The position numbers and the translations under genes were made by a program. From Atrichornis clamosus (lineage: Eukaryota > Chordata > Aves > Passeriformes > Menuridae): DNA of 64,000 nt. The notes beneath the pieces were generated by a model. That model did no database searches. It worked only from the letters and a program-made list of their open reading frames with translations, and was not told the origin of the DNA. Of this stretch, positions 12,501-25,182 are shown in pieces (position 1 is the stretch's first letter; every line of letters begins with the position of its first letter). The stretch is from assembly GCA_013400975.1 (NCBI GenBank), contig WBMZ01005344.1, positions 1 through 64,000 on the forward strand, in the 5' to 3' direction.

Positions 12501-15500
12501 TACCGTCCCCGCTATCGCAGGTCTGTACATTCCCTCTGCTCGTAATTGTTTGGATGCTTTTGTGTCCTACACAGGCTTTGAAGTGTGAGAACACTTCTGC
12601 AAATGGTAGGGACAGTGAGAAGCATTTTAATTACTAGGAGAGAGGTGAGCTATGGTAATAAGGAAACAACTGTAGAATTTGTTTAATGTGCTTATATGGT
12701 TGGAGACATGTTGGCCAAGAAAGGGCAAAGCATTCTGTGTATCCCGTTACTTCTCACAATTGAGCAGAACATTGAAGTGAGTTGCAGGGGCCATGTCATC
12801 CCAGCTGAACACTTACTTTCCTGGACAAGTACTAAATCCAAATCTCACTTGATCTGGGAGAGCTAGGCCCACCATTTGCAGGGGCAGGATGTCCTTTTTA
12901 GCACTTCCTGTGAAAAAGAACAGTAGTTTGCAGTTCAGCACTGGACTAGTAGCTTACACATTTTGAACTCAGTCCTACGTGTTGCACATGCTTGGTTTTA
13001 TGCCCTGGTGCTACTTTTAGGTACAGAGGAAAGCTTACTACTGAGTGAAAATGGAAGTTGTGTCCTACCTCTTACAGGCCATTAGATTATATGGCAGCAT
13101 TGTAATTACCTTGTCATATATCCTGTGCTGGTGGAGGGTATTGCTGTCAGTCAAGATTTAAATTTTAGGTTTCTTGAGAACCCTTAAAAGAGAATGTAGC
13201 AAAATAGAATTATTAATCTTGCTAGAACTTTTGCAGAAAGGGGATGCTAAAGAGCCTGGAGAGCTTTCCAGAATAATAAGAAAACTCATCAAAATGATTG
13301 AAGGGGAACAAATGTGTGAAGAATGAAGTGATTGAGGATTCAGAGGCTGAGAGGAGACAAATGACGATTACAGAGGTCCTCAGAATGAGTAGCATAGAAA
13401 GGATGGCACAGTTGTTTTTCTTGTTCTTCTGATAAAGAATACATTATGAGGAGCCTTCAGATGAAGGAATTAGGAGACATGCTAAGAAACAGTGTGAGGT
13501 TCATTGAACTCAAGGACAGCCCTGGTGAGAAGGGACCTCAAAATACCATCTGGCCAAACCTTTTGTGGGAAAGGGCTCCTAGATAAGATTATATAGCATC
13601 CTGCCTAGTCCCATCTCGAAAACCCTCAGTGATGGGGACTCTACAACATTCCTGGGGAGGTTGTTCCAGTAAAGATTGTTCTCACTGTAAATCTTACATG
13701 AAACCTTTCCTGGTACAACTTTACCTTTTGAGCATTGTCTTCTCAATGTGGCTTCTTGTGAAGAGAAAGCCTCTGTCCTCTTTGTAGCTGCCATTTACTT
13801 AAAGAAATACTGGAATACTGTGATGAATGTCCCCTCTAAGCCTTTTCCAGAGAGAAAAAACCTAACTCCCTCAGTCTTTCCTCATAGGTCAGTTTCTCCA
13901 GCCCTTTGGTCACCTTGGCCCTCCTTGGATTGTATCCAGTCTGTCTGCCTCCTTTTTTTAATTGCAGGAGCCAGACCTGGACACAGTACTGCAGGTGTGG
14001 CCTGTTAAATGCTGAGTGGAGTGGGATGTTGACATCTCTGCTACTAATGCTGCTGTAGATGCAGCCCAGGGGCTGTTCTGCCCTTGCTGCACTGGTGCAC
14101 TGCTCACTCATGCTCAGGTTATTAGACATACAGCAGATTGCTAGAGCTTTTTGCCCCAGGATGCTGATGGTGTTTAAAAACTTGTATAAGCTTGGGGAGA
14201 GACTGGTGAAATAACTAGAAGAAAACACCATTGTGATATCTCTAAAAAGACTGACTGTATCTGGCTCAGGAAATGCCCAGTGAGGAAGCCAGTTGGAGGC
14301 TGGGAGGCCATTTGGGAATTAGGTTTCTTTGTCTTATTTTTCAATAGGAATCCACAGAACTGGGATAAATGGACACTTGAAGACCCAGTAGGCCATTCTT
14401 AGCAAAGATCTCTTAGAGCTCACATGAACACTGATGCTCAATGTTGCCTCATTTTATTTTTTTAACTGAATTCCTTTAAGCGGAAAAGCTCATTCAGATG
14501 CCTGGCTTCTTGTGATTTGTTATATCTTGGAGAATGAGTGACAAATTAAATAAAGCTCTGGATTATTTTCACTGGTGTTCCTTATAAGGCATTGTGACAT
14601 GGTCCCCTATTACATCCTCTCTAAATCAGAGAGATACAGGTTTGATGGATGGACTGTTTGGTGGATGAGGAATTGGCTGGATGGTCTCATCCAGAAGGTG
14701 GTGGCCAACTGTTTGATACCCAGATGGAGATCTGTGGTGTGAGGTGTCCCTCAGGGGTCCATTTGGGACCAGTGCTGCTTAATACCTTCATCATTGGCAC
14801 AGATGAAGGGATCGAGGGCACCCTTAGCAGGTTTGCTGATGACTCCAAGCTGGGTGGTGCAGGTGACACTTGTGAAGAGCAGGATGCCCTGTGGGGAGAC
14901 ATGGACAGCAGTGGCCCATGGGAATCTCATCAGGTTTAACAAGGCCCAGTGCTGGTGCTGCACCTGGGCTGGGGCAGCCCCCGGGATCAATCCAGGCTGG
15001 GGATGAGCAGATGGAGCAGCCCTGGGAGAAGGACCTGGGGGTGCTGGTGGGGGAAAGCTGTGTGTGAGCTGGTAATGGGCACTTGCAGCCCAGAAAGCCA
15101 CCCACATCCTGGGCTGCAGCAAAAGAAGCATGGCCAGCAGGCTGAGGGAGGTGACTGCCCAGTACTTGAACAGGGCCTGTAAGAAAGATGGGGCTAAACT
15201 TTTTTGCAGGGCCTATTGTGTTAGCATGAGAGGTAATGGTTTTAAGCTAAAAGAGGGTAGATTTAGGCTATATAGAAGGAAGACATTTTTTACTATGGGT
15301 ATGGTAAAACAGTTAAACAGTTTGCCCAGAGAGGTGGTAGATGCCCCTTTCAAGGTTAGGTTGGATGGGGCTCTGAGCAACCTGATCTAGTTGAAGGGAG
15401 TTGGACAGATGACCTTTAAAGGTCTTCAAGGAGCTGATTTGTTTGCCATTCACTCAGTTGCCCCTCTTCTTGTCCTTGTCTATTGAGTAGCTTAAGAAGT

Positions 15501-18017
15501 CAAGTTCCAACACTGAATTTAGAGATGAACTATAAAATTGATGTAATCCCTATTATTTTCATGCACATGTTTGTTCAGAAACAAAAAGTTAGAGATAAAT
15601 AATAGTGCAAGAGGAGCAACAAGCTGAATTTGATATGGATAACAAGATTGTTCTTAATAGTAATGACTGCCTCTTACATGCAAAATGGATCTATCCTTCT
15701 GGATTCTGGGTCTAGAACTGCAAGCCTTCCACCTCTACTTTGAGCTGTTCTGTTTATGAATATTCATGTTCAATTTGGCTCTTATCTAGGATTGTGGGAA
15801 ATGGGATACTACTGATGCTTGCTGCTTGTTGGCATCTGAGCTGAATAAATTCAATTCCTGAAAGTCTTCATTAGCTTTGGGCAGTCCGAAAGCACCACAC
15901 CAAGTATAGTGAGGTACCTGAGCTTTTGCATGTCATGTGGTTGAATCACAAGCTGAGTAACCTGTCCATGACTAAGGGAAACTTGTGATTTTCTGATGCA
16001 TTTTTCTTATAAGAGGAATTATATATCCTGTCAGTGCAAAATGCTTCTCTTTAAGTTAACAGGTATTGCTTTTGTTTACAGCCACTAAATCCAGTGCTTT
16101 TGTTAGATTCCTTTAGAAAAGCTAAACTGGCTTTTGGGACTAGGTAGCTGTGGATTAGTGAATGGGCACTGGGTTTTGGCTGTGTTTTTGACAGTTTATA
16201 AACATACTTTGCTTATATGGGAAATGAGATGAAATGCTTTAGAGCATGGACTGGATAGCTGAGTGTTAATGGGGTCCAACTCACCTGTGATACATGCTGT
16301 GCTTTCCTGTGGTTAAGAGGGGCAACATGAGGCAGAGAGTGAAGATCCAGAATAGATTTCCAAGGATTGCACCATTAGTTAGGAATTGGACTGGCAGCCA
16401 TGCCAATGCTAATTTAGCACAGGTAGCCTGTGTGGCCATTATGGACTTGTTTCTTCTCCTAGCCAGCAGTTCAAATGGGCTACCTGCATCTTCATTGCAG
16501 GATAGACAGTAGAATATGGTGATGTAGCTTCAGCAGTGAAGAGACACCCACCTTCCTTGCCTTTCCTTTTGAACTATAATGCCAGCCAATCTCCAAAGGG
16601 ATGGTTTGCTTGCATTCAAAACTATTGTGGATGGTACACGGTTATGGAAGGTTTTGCTGGGCTAAAATGACCGTAGTTTAACCTTCCTGGGCTTCTTTCA
16701 TACTTAACACCTATTTCTGCCCCTCTTCAGAGGGCCCCCTCGCCCACGCCCTGCCCCAGCGACTGGAGAGGCTGAAAACAAAGAGAACCATCACGAGGCC
16801 AATGCCATGAGTCAGCAGCCGCTTCGCCGTGGGTACCGGCGCCCCTACAACTACCGCCGCCGACCTCGCCCAGCCAGCGCTCCAGCTCAGGATGGAAAAG
16901 AGGTATGGACACCAAGCTGATCACGGGGATGCAGCACCTCGCCTGTGAGGAAAGGCTGAGAGGATTGGGAGTGTTCAGCCTGGAGAAGAGAAGACTTCAG
17001 GGTGACCTAATTGCAGCCTTCCAGTGCCTGGAAGGAACTTAAGGGAGAGATGAAGAGGGAGTATTGACAAGGGCCTGGAGTGACAGTGGGCAATGAGTTC
17101 AAATAGAGAGTAGGTTTAGATTGAATAATAGGAAAAAGTTCTTCCTGGTGAGGGTGGGGAGGCACTGGCACAGGTTGCCCAGAGAAGCTGTGGCTGCCCC
17201 ATCTCTGGAAGTGTTCAATGCCAGGTTGAGTGGGGCTTGGAGCAACCTGGAATAGTGGAAGGTGTCCCTGCGCATGGCATTGGATTGGAACTAGGTGATA
17301 TTAAAGGTCCCCTTCCAACCAAAACCATTCTATGACTCTGTGTGGCAGAGACTGAGGTTTTAATGGAGTGAATGCTCAAGACCTTCTGTCCTGTGTGGGC
17401 TTTTAATAAGTGTATTGTTCATGTGCTGCATAAGTTTGATGACCAAGTCTGAAGTGCTGATTTCCTTGCCTGCTTCTTCTGATCTTTTTGAAGAATAAGC
17501 ATCTTAAATGAAACCAGCAGTGGGATAGGGATTGCTTCTGGATAGTTCTTAATTGGGGTCAGACTGTGACAACTATTTATGAAGTGGAGAGAAACAGTTG
17601 TGTTTTCCAGCTTCTCAAACCTTCACTCTGTATGTAGTATAAGAGATGGATTTGAAAGGTCTATATCCATTTCCTGAACTATTCAAACCAGATAATTTCA
17701 GGAAACTGTTTGCAAACACGGATTCTACCTTAGTGAGGAAAGATTTTCACTTTCAATGTCTACTTCAGGTGTTTCCTTGACAGAATCTGCTGTGTAATAC
17801 TCAATTACAGGAAATACACTAAAGTTTAATGTTTTCTAGAGATTCATTTTTCTTGATTGTTTTAAAACCTGGTTATGCTGGTTGTACCACTGAGTAGAGG
17901 AAGGGTCTGGAGCTCAGCCTTTGCCTGTAATAAGGGTTTGTTGTGTCTCAGACAAAGGTAACTGAAACACCTGCTGAAAATCCTGCTCCGGTGACAGAGA
18001 AGACTGGTGCTGAGTAA
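3560..18017 (+). CDS. YBX3: Y-box binding protein 3 (cold-shock domain protein A), exons 2-8
   Basis: Seen: seven spliced coding exons at 3560-3623, 5332-5365, 10249-10338, 11018-11140, 12429-12520 (or from 12426), 16731-16902 and 17952-18017 (TAA 18015-18017). All have GT/AG borders and consistent phases, giving about 213 C-terminal residues. Exons 2-5 encode the cold-shock domain with the RNP1-type motif NGYGFI and RNP2-type motif VFVH. They are followed by arginine-rich blocks ([31 protein letters not shown]) alternating with acidic stretches, which is the Y-box C-terminal plan. Known: the family binds RNA and single-stranded DNA, represses translation, stabilises mRNA and is prominent in germ cells and muscle. 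The tail ([11 protein letters not shown], then PAENPAP near the end) matches YBX3 rather than YBX1. Exon 1 (N-terminus) is outside the window. Odd: the long alternative exon of mammalian YBX3 is not seen between 11141 and 12425. The stop lies 35 nt before the last exon junction, so it is not an obvious NMD target. Confidence 0.96.
3624..10248 (+). other. YBX3: YBX3 introns 2 and 3 around the 34-nt exon 3
   Basis: Intron 2 is 3624-5331 and intron 3 is 5366-10248, flanking the 34-nt exon 3 at 5332-5365. No repeats with confident family assignment were seen. The stretch at about 7200-7410 holds a palindromic GGATTA/TAATCC element and a perfect MEF2-type site and stands out from the background. 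A 13-bp perfect AT-rich inverted repeat lies at 9578-9618. Confidence 0.6.
13520..14135 (-). mobile_element. CR1 LINE fragment, antisense, YBX3 intron
   Basis: Read on the minus strand, the block encodes a degraded CR1 ORF2 C-terminal region, with recognisable pieces such as [11 protein letters not shown] and [17 protein letters not shown] followed by the usual CR1 3' segment (fragments of the 'network of valine/proline, weighted residues before the tail'). It is interrupted by frame changes and lacks the terminal 8-bp repeats at its low-coordinate end. It lies between YBX3 exons 6 and 7 and is dead. Limits are approximate. Confidence 0.85.
14640..15430 (+). mobile_element. CR1 LINE fragment, sense, YBX3 intron
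   Basis: Plus-strand translation shows the reverse transcriptase catalytic neighbourhood ([23 protein letters not shown] is the active-site motif). Downstream comes the ORF2 C-terminus ([40 protein letters not shown]). The stretch that should lie between, corresponding to the YCVQ-type block, is missing, so this copy carries an internal deletion. It is frameshifted and has no ATTCTATG tail. Confidence 0.85.
16908..17345 (+). mobile_element. CR1 LINE 3' fragment abutting the YBX3 exon 7 splice donor
   Basis: From about 16908 the sequence follows the CR1 ORF2 3' end (block ATCACGGGGATGCAGCACCT, then the 'yEERLR..[10 protein letters not shown]' coding region, then the 3'UTR). It ends in the typical AACCATTCTATGACTCTGTG tail near 17345. 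The YBX3 donor GTATGG is at 16903, so the LINE starts within about 5-10 bases of the exon end. I judged the boundary by memory of the CR1 consensus; an alignment would fix it. Confidence 0.85.
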
Positions 18018-18980
18018 TGTCCGGCTCCCCAGGCACCTTCACCATCGCTCAGGTAAGGAATATGGATAGTTCCTATTTTCCACCTGAAGCTGTGTTGTGT
18101 ATGCTTCTAGGATTTGGGCTCTGGCCACATCCCCTTATGTGTGGCTTGATATTTGTGACAAGTTCTGAGAGTGCTATGTAGACAAAACAAGATGCTGCTT
18201 TTCTCTTCTCTCTCTCCTCTGTGTCTGTATTTGTCACAAAGTAAGTTTTGCTTTATCATTGATTTTTTTTCAGGAAGCTCTATGTGGTCTGTATAGTAAT
18301 AGCATCTGCTAATGAGTTATTTTGTTTAAGAAAGATCTTGATTATCCTGTCTGTTATAATTCTCTTTTCATCTGACATCTTGCCTATTCAATGAGAAACT
18401 GAAATGTAAACTGCATTTTTTTTTAAATTTGGCTCTTCAACAGGTGTCCTAAAATACAACTCAAAAGTAACACCAAAGAAACACACAAGCAATAAATTGT
18501 CAACAGTGATGACGAAAGCAGATTTGAAATACCAAAATGTAAAAGAAAACAAAATTTACCAGCAGCTGAGATCCAGGGAACGCCTACAAGATAGATGCAT
18601 GAAGAGAGAAAGAGAGCGAGATTCAGAAAGAAAAACCTCCCTAGTTTCAACAGCAACTGTGGGGCTTTTGTTTTTTGGGTTTTTTTCCCTAGAATTTCAC
18701 TGTTTTGCTAGTATTGATTTTTTTTTTCAATTTTTCTTTTGGTATCAAACTGAAAAGGGAAAAAAACCAACCAAAGAACTAAAATTGAAATAAAATGCTT
18801 TTTTTATTGGATGCTGGTGCTAAACCTCCCAAGTGTGAGTTTTTTTTTTTTCTGTGCCAGTCCTGTTTACTGCAGGACATGGGGAGGACAAACTTCCGCT
18901 TTCCTTGTTAAGATCTATTTGAAACTGTGCAGCATGGGTGACGTTCCTCACAAATAAAAGTGATTTCAACTACCAAAAAC
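18018..18980 (+). other. YBX3: YBX3 3'UTR, split over two exons, with two poly(A) signals
   Basis: After the TAA, the last coding exon continues to a donor AG|GTAAGG at 18052/18053. A good acceptor (TTCAACAG at about 18436-18443) opens a terminal non-coding exon at 18444. AATAAA signals are at 18789-18794 and 18953-18958; the second is followed by a GT-rich stretch. A small ORF at 18497-18793 lies inside this UTR exon and is not a gene. Confidence 0.75.
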
Positions 18981-21900
18981 ATCTGGTTTAGTATTTTTTA
19001 ATGTTTTCTTTTAAAATAATGAATTAATTTAATCTTGTTGCTTCAGCATTTGTATTGGAAAGAGACCTGCCTCTTTGGTGTGCCTTGCTGGATGATAGAT
19101 GAGTGTGGTTAGGTGGATATACTTCAATACAAAACAGCTTCTGCAAAGAAGTTACACAACGAGCTATAACTTCCACTGTCCTCTGCTCTTCTGGCTCAAA
19201 TGATGTTCAGTGGTTGGATTTTCCTGTTATTATCTTGTGGCAGGAGTTTGGGGGATGTGGAATGAGTTGCTGGAATGTTTTTTCCTCATGTTTTGCTAGG
19301 CTTTTGTGTTCTGTAAACAGTAGAATCCAAGTTTTGAGACTCCTCTGCTCAAAAAGGACACTGGCTTAGTAACTGCCACTTTATCCAAGCTTCTGTTCTG
19401 AATAATGGCAATATGTTTTACTGGCTTCTCCACTCTCTCACTTGAAACCAGTAAAATCTCTGTACCTGTGCCATCTTGTGTTAATGAGCACTTAGCTGTC
19501 TTACTAATGTCAGTGGTTTTCTAACATTCCTCACTAAAACTTGGCTGTCCTGCAAGTGTTATCAGTCCAGCTGTTGAATATCTTGTGTCCTTCATTGTCT
19601 TGTCCAACATTTCTCACGTTCCTGTCTTGCAGTTGCTTACACAAACCTTAGATAGTATATTTGTTTCTTGAAACACCTCTGTCTGTTCTCAGCTATGAAA
19701 TCTTTGTCCAGCCTTTACTGAGAAACACTTCATGTAAACCCCTTGGCCTGGAGCAGTGCTGTAACTGCACACAAGTAGGACTAAATTAGAGGACAGATTG
19801 TTGGCAGGGATTTCTGTCTGTGTCTCTTCTAGTTTCCCTTTGCCTGCATGCCATTAATAGTTAAAAATTGTACAAGGTTCTCTGGAGACACACTTGCGTT
19901 ACTCTTCAGGAAATAAGCAGAGAGTGTAGGGCATAATTGTACTTGAAAGCCCTTTGCTTCCAGCTTCTGGGAAGGTGAGGAATGGCCCTTGCACCCTGTT
20001 GCCTTTGCCTTGGGGAGAAGGAGGGTAGGAATAGATTCTGTGATGCCTGAGTTGCACTGCCTGCAGCTGGCTGCAGTGGGGATTTCCTGCTTGCTTTTGC
20101 AATGGATTAGGAGCCTTTAATGAGTCGTGGAGTGAAAGCTACAGGCTTGGTTCAGGAAGGGGAATGCTGCTGACTCCCTTGAGTGCACACACGACTGTAT
20201 TCATTGCAAGTCCTGTAGTTCCTGCCCTTGCAGTACCTGATCACTCCCCAGCACTTCTGAAAGTACATTGATACAAGGACTGCTGGGAGACAGTTTCTGC
20301 ACCAAATCTGGTATGCTGTAGACTGGGAAAGATGTTGAGATGGACAGTGTTATTCTAATGTCTTTCCTTAGAAGATGAAGAATGTCTGTTTTGACACAAA
20401 ATTTCATAATGTGAGAAAAATACAAGTAATGTACTTTCAAAAAATTCTTAAGCAGGATAAATCTTATTAGGCTTAAATTTTGTTTAGAACTAAGCATTCA
20501 GGCACACTGGGGAGAGGCTGGCAATTTCATCACAACAAACAGGTGCAAGATATTCATAAATATAGAATTTGTCATCTAAACTACTTGAACTGCCTTCAGT
20601 TGTTCAAAATTAGGTGTTTTTTCTTAAAGTGAGATTTGACAGGCCAAAGAGAATTATCTTAATCTCTGCAAAAATGTAGGTCAGATTGAATGAGTTTAAC
20701 ACAAGTACCTAACCAGCCATCTTTTTTTTTTTTGTGAAAGGAGAAAGTGAGGGAAAGATGCAAGTAGTGTCCTAGCATCTGGTTCTATTTGTTATTTCTG
20801 TCCTGCCTCTGTAAGAAGAACATTGGCATAAAACAGAAGTGAATGACTGACGTAATCTACTTCATCCCTGAATTCCTGGTTGTGAAAATATAGGCTTAAT
20901 TCTAGCAAGTTTAAAGCACTCAGTAAAACTACATTTTAGATATCTTGGGCTATGCATAAATCGTTCCTTTACTAGGCCACTTGTGCTCTTGTTAGCTGAA
21001 TTTGGCAGAAAAAAAAATAAAACTAATGCTAAATAATGAGGGTCATTTCTCTTGGCAACTAGTGCTTGTATACCTGTAAATAAGGCTGTGGGTTATTTTT
21101 TGCTTCAAGCAGAATTTCAGATGAGTGCTTAGTTGGTGTTTTATTGGTTTGGTTTCTTAAAAAAACATATAGCTACATGGATTTTGTATTTGCAGTCGTT
21201 AGTGTGCTTTTATACCTACTTGGTATAAGTATACCTACTTATACCTACATTGTTTCTATATTATGTTCATTGTTTCTTTCCAGCATTCTTCTCTTTCATG
21301 GGCACTGACAGTGGCTTACACTTGGAGGGGATGGCACTTCTATAGTGTAATAATTTTACACTGTCCTCATAATACTCTGCCTGCCTGATTATAGCCAGGC
21401 TTTTTGCTTGTGAAGGCTGCTGTCTGTTACTTAGCTACAAAAATATTCCTGTGGCTTGTGAACTTTTGCAGAGGATAAAGAAAGGAAGCAGGAAGGCCTT
21501 TGTCTGTGCACTGTTTCGTTTGAACATAATTGCAATACAAGGCATTCATAGTCTGGAGAGATACATATCCTGTAATATTCCATATTGGACAATGTTACAT
21601 CCATGTGCGGCCCTTTCCCCTCGCTTCCATGGGAGGCCTGTACACAGGTGCAACAAATGCCTTGGAAGTGAAACAGATTTTCAGTTGTAGTTAGAAAAAA
21701 CCTGGGAAATAAACTAGCTTGTTACATAGCTTGTTATAAGGGCTGTGAAATCAGCTAGTGCTAGTCTGACAGTTATTTGTTGTGGCTTTTTCAGAAAGTC
21801 TGTTTGCAGATCCGGAGTTCAAAGCCATGGCCTCAGACATCATTATGCTTTCTGCTGGTTTGGCTTTTTGGAGAAGCAGCTAGCCTTCAGCACCACTGTG

Positions 21901-23094
21901 ATTCTGTAGAAAGAAAGTGCATGCTCTGAAATGTTCAGACATTTGTAGAGAAAAGCAGCTGCATGAGCCAAGTGGCAGTGGGATCCTTTGTCAAGTGTAA
22001 AGGGGAGGAGAAGGGTTTGGAGGCTGTATCCAAAAAGTGGTAGCCTGAACTTTATATTTTGTGCTGTTTACAATAGTGGAGCAATTCTGCTATGATTTAA
22101 GTCCTAGAGCTAGACAGTGATACACTGAGCAGAAATTTCATCTTGATGACTTAATGCCACCAGCTCATGAGATGAATAATTACTTTTAATATCTTAAGGT
22201 TTTAAAATGTTACAGAAGAGACTCAGAACTTCATTTTATTTCCTGACTAGTGTCAGGAATACATTATTCTTCAATGTTTGGCTCTAAGTTTTGACTTATA
22301 AATTGTGACTTTAGTAGGGCCACATTGGTCCTTAGAATTAATCAAGAATTCTAAGAAGAATTGGCTATGAAGTATGTGTCTGTAGTACGGAAAGTGATCT
22401 GCTCTCTAAAGGTTTGGAGCATGGGTTGAATATGTTAAGATCCATGTTGTCTTTGATAGGTGGTTAGTGTCAGCCTAGAACTCAGCTTTAGCTGCACCTC
22501 AAGTTAAAGTCAAACTTACGCTGTTTTGATATATTAAATAACAGCAGTTAGGTGATAAGAGTCAAAATTTACTATCTACAATAGTTTGTTTCCAAAGTGT
22601 GTGTTCTGTAGCTACTGCTCATTGTATTGGTCTAGCTAATTATTTTCACTTATATTACACTCTACTCAGATTTTTGTCCACTAGTTGGAAAGTGCTGTTA
22701 AGTTTTCTTCTTAATCTTGCCCTTCTTCCTTTAAAATACTCTGTATAGTGCAGTGCTGGTGTATGTAACAAGCTGCATGTAAAATCACAGCAATTTCACA
22801 TCTCAGGATGTATCCCAAATGTGGCATGTGAGCTTAACAGTCACTAAGCCAACCTCCTCTAACTACTATGTCAACATGCCTATATTTCTTCTGGCTTTCT
22901 ATAAATGGGAAGATGCCATGTGTCCTCTTTAATCACTATTTAACTTTCTGAGGAGCCACAGAGGATATTCCAGTTGCTAGCAGAACTCAATGTGTAAAAT
23001 TACATGTCAGCTTAAACCCTTGCAGTCTTGCAGCCTGTGTGTGTGTGTTCCAGTGATCTGTGCCCAGAGCACACACAGAAAACCAGGCAGGTTC

Positions 23095-23320
23095 AGCAGG
23101 AGTGTGGGTCTGCTGGAGGACAGAAATGTTCTACGGAGGGATCTGGACAGGCTGGATCCACAGGCTGAGGCCAGTGGTCTGAGGGTCAGCAAGGCCAAGG
23201 ATCAAGCCCTGCACGTGGGTCACACCAACCCCCTGCAGCTCCAGGCTGGGGCAGAGGGGCTGGGAGCTGGGAAAGGCCCTGGGGGTGCTGGTGACAGCGG
23301 CTGGACGTGAGCCCACGCCT
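23095..23320 (+). mobile_element. CR1 LINE fragment, sense
   Basis: The stretch LLEDRNVLRRDLDRLDPQAE followed by the GAGDSGWT-type end matches the CR1 ORF2 region just after the RT catalytic motif, the same block seen at 37,860-38,080. It is truncated on both sides. ORFs on both strands here come from this repeat and are not genes. Confidence 0.75.
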
Positions 23321-24534
23321 TTGATTCAAGCTGGTACCCCACAGTGGAACAAAGACACAGCCTGGCTGCTCGTGCAGAGTGAACCAGCACAAATACAGAT
23401 TCCAGACCTGCTCAGGTGTCTGCATAACAAGAAATACAAAACAACCCCCAAACAAACAAAATTTGTGAAATGCTTCTGAAGTGTTACTTAATAACGGCCA
23501 AGGAATGAGTAACTCAGGAACCAGAATTCCTTACTGCTGTATTTGGGCATGCAGCTGGGCAGTGCACGGGTGCTTCTGTAGCTGTTTTGCAGAAGCATGC
23601 TCTGCCTTAGATACAGTAGAGGAAGCACCTGTGAGACTGCTGCACAGACTCAGATCACAAAAGTGGAGCTGAGCAAGACTGAACATAAACCACTGCTAAA
23701 TACTTTTCATCACAGAAAGTGGGTGCTGGGGAATTAAGAGATGTGAGCAATCTGGTTTACTGGTACGGTTACATGAGCACTAGATGGGGCTGTCGCTCCA
23801 CATGATTTTTTCTGAAAATGTATAGACACACCCGTGTGACAGGAAATAAAAGTATTGCAAGGTGGGCTATCTGGGTTCTGCTGCAGGCTGTAGGGGGGCT
23901 GAAATATGGTAGGTGGTGAGTAGTAAGTCAATAAATGAAAAAATCCAACCTAATAAAACAAATTAGTATAAAAGTATAAATATCTTGCTGTATAGTTCTT
24001 CAAGGAATAAGCCACACTGCTGCCCATCCCTGACTGTCCTCTGTTAATCCTCACACAGCTGGGAAGAAAATCTTGGGGAGAAAGAAGCAGACTCAGCCTG
24101 GCAGAGTACATGCTGTGCTCCCAGCCACAACCTTGGGTTATCTCTTGCCAACTTGTGTCCCTACTGCTCATCACTTTCAGGTGTTTGTGGTCACGTGTGA
24201 GAATCTTCAGGAGTAAGAAAAAGGGCAGCAGAGACGACAAAAGTTCAGCATCCCTCCTTGTGAACTCTCTGTTCCTTCACAGCAAGGTGACCTGGTACCT
24301 CAGTTTAAGCATCTGTCCTTGAGACTAAGTCAGTGCCCAAGGGTTAATAGCCTATAATTTGTCTGCTTTTTGGTGAGGAGAAAATTAAGGTGCTCTTAAT
24401 GCCATCTGTTGATGGTGCTGTAATGCCTTCTGCCTCCGTGGCTCTACAGAAGAAAAAAAATTTCCAAAATTCAGAAAGGAAAAGTTGTAAAGTGCTGGGA
24501 CTTGAGGACTGAAAAAATGTTACCAGTCTCTGTT

Positions 24535-24700
24535 CATAGAATCACAGAACCACCATGCCCCTTTGCTCTGGAGAAACACAATATTCTGGCAGACTCAATG
24601 TTGTGGAAGGTGTCCCAGACCACGGCAGGGGGTTGGAATGAGATGGTCTTTTAAGGTTCCTTTCAACCCAACCCATTCTGTGATTCTGTGATTGTAGTCT
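24535..24700 (+). mobile_element. Short CR1 3'-end fragment
   Basis: The segment starts and ends with CR1-like tail octamers (ATAGAATCACAG at the left, ATTCTGTGATTCTGTGATTG at the right). Between them is a CR1 3'UTR piece (GGCAGGGGGTTGGAATGAGA, then AGGTTCCTTTCAACC). The left octamers on the same strand look like the edge of a second, inverted copy or a small rearrangement. Confidence 0.7.
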
Positions 24701-25176
24701 TCCAATCACAGGAAATAGATTTCAACTTTACATAAAAGATACAACTTAAATGAATGTCACATTTAAAAGATGTATTTTTAGAAGTGTTGTTTTTGAGCAG
24801 TATTCACTATTTTCAGTGGAACTCCTAGATTTGAAAAAGAAAAAAAAATGACACTACCTGGTTTAAATGTCTAATTGAAAACTGATCTTTCTGGAAGACC
24901 TACAGCCAATCTATACTTAGTACTTTATGGCCAAAAGATTCCAGAAAATCACAAAATTCAGTACATTCCTACACAATCTGTTAAAATAGTGCCTCATCAA
25001 AGAATTTCAATATAGAATTAAAAAGTGAAGACAATATGGTCAAAGGTATCAAAGTGCCATTAAAAATCCTCCAGAGATTCATAAAGTGAAAGCTTCCTCA
25101 TGCTCCCCTGCCATTTTGCCGTACCTTGGTTGGAATGAAGACACATCCACTGGAAAGTCAAGTGTAGAGTTTAAAG

Positions 25177-25182
25177 TTTATT
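25177..25182 (-). terminator. SYCE3: Candidate poly(A) signal of SYCE3
   Basis: The minus strand reads AATAAA here, about 1.2 kb past the SYCE3 stop. No nearer canonical AATAAA was noticed on this strand. If used, the 3'UTR would cover about 25160-26351, which has no other feature. Prediction from the hexamer alone. Confidence 0.35.

Larger units (their letters stand above)
18981..25150. other. Convergent YBX3-SYCE3 intergenic interval
   Basis: No gene is recognised. Most is AT-rich unique-looking sequence without long ORFs. Two CR1 fragments (listed separately) lie at about 23095-23320 and 24535-24700. A short (TG)n run is at about 23036-23047. Poly-T tracts are at about 20722 and a poly-A tract at about 24840. 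Confidence 0.6.
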
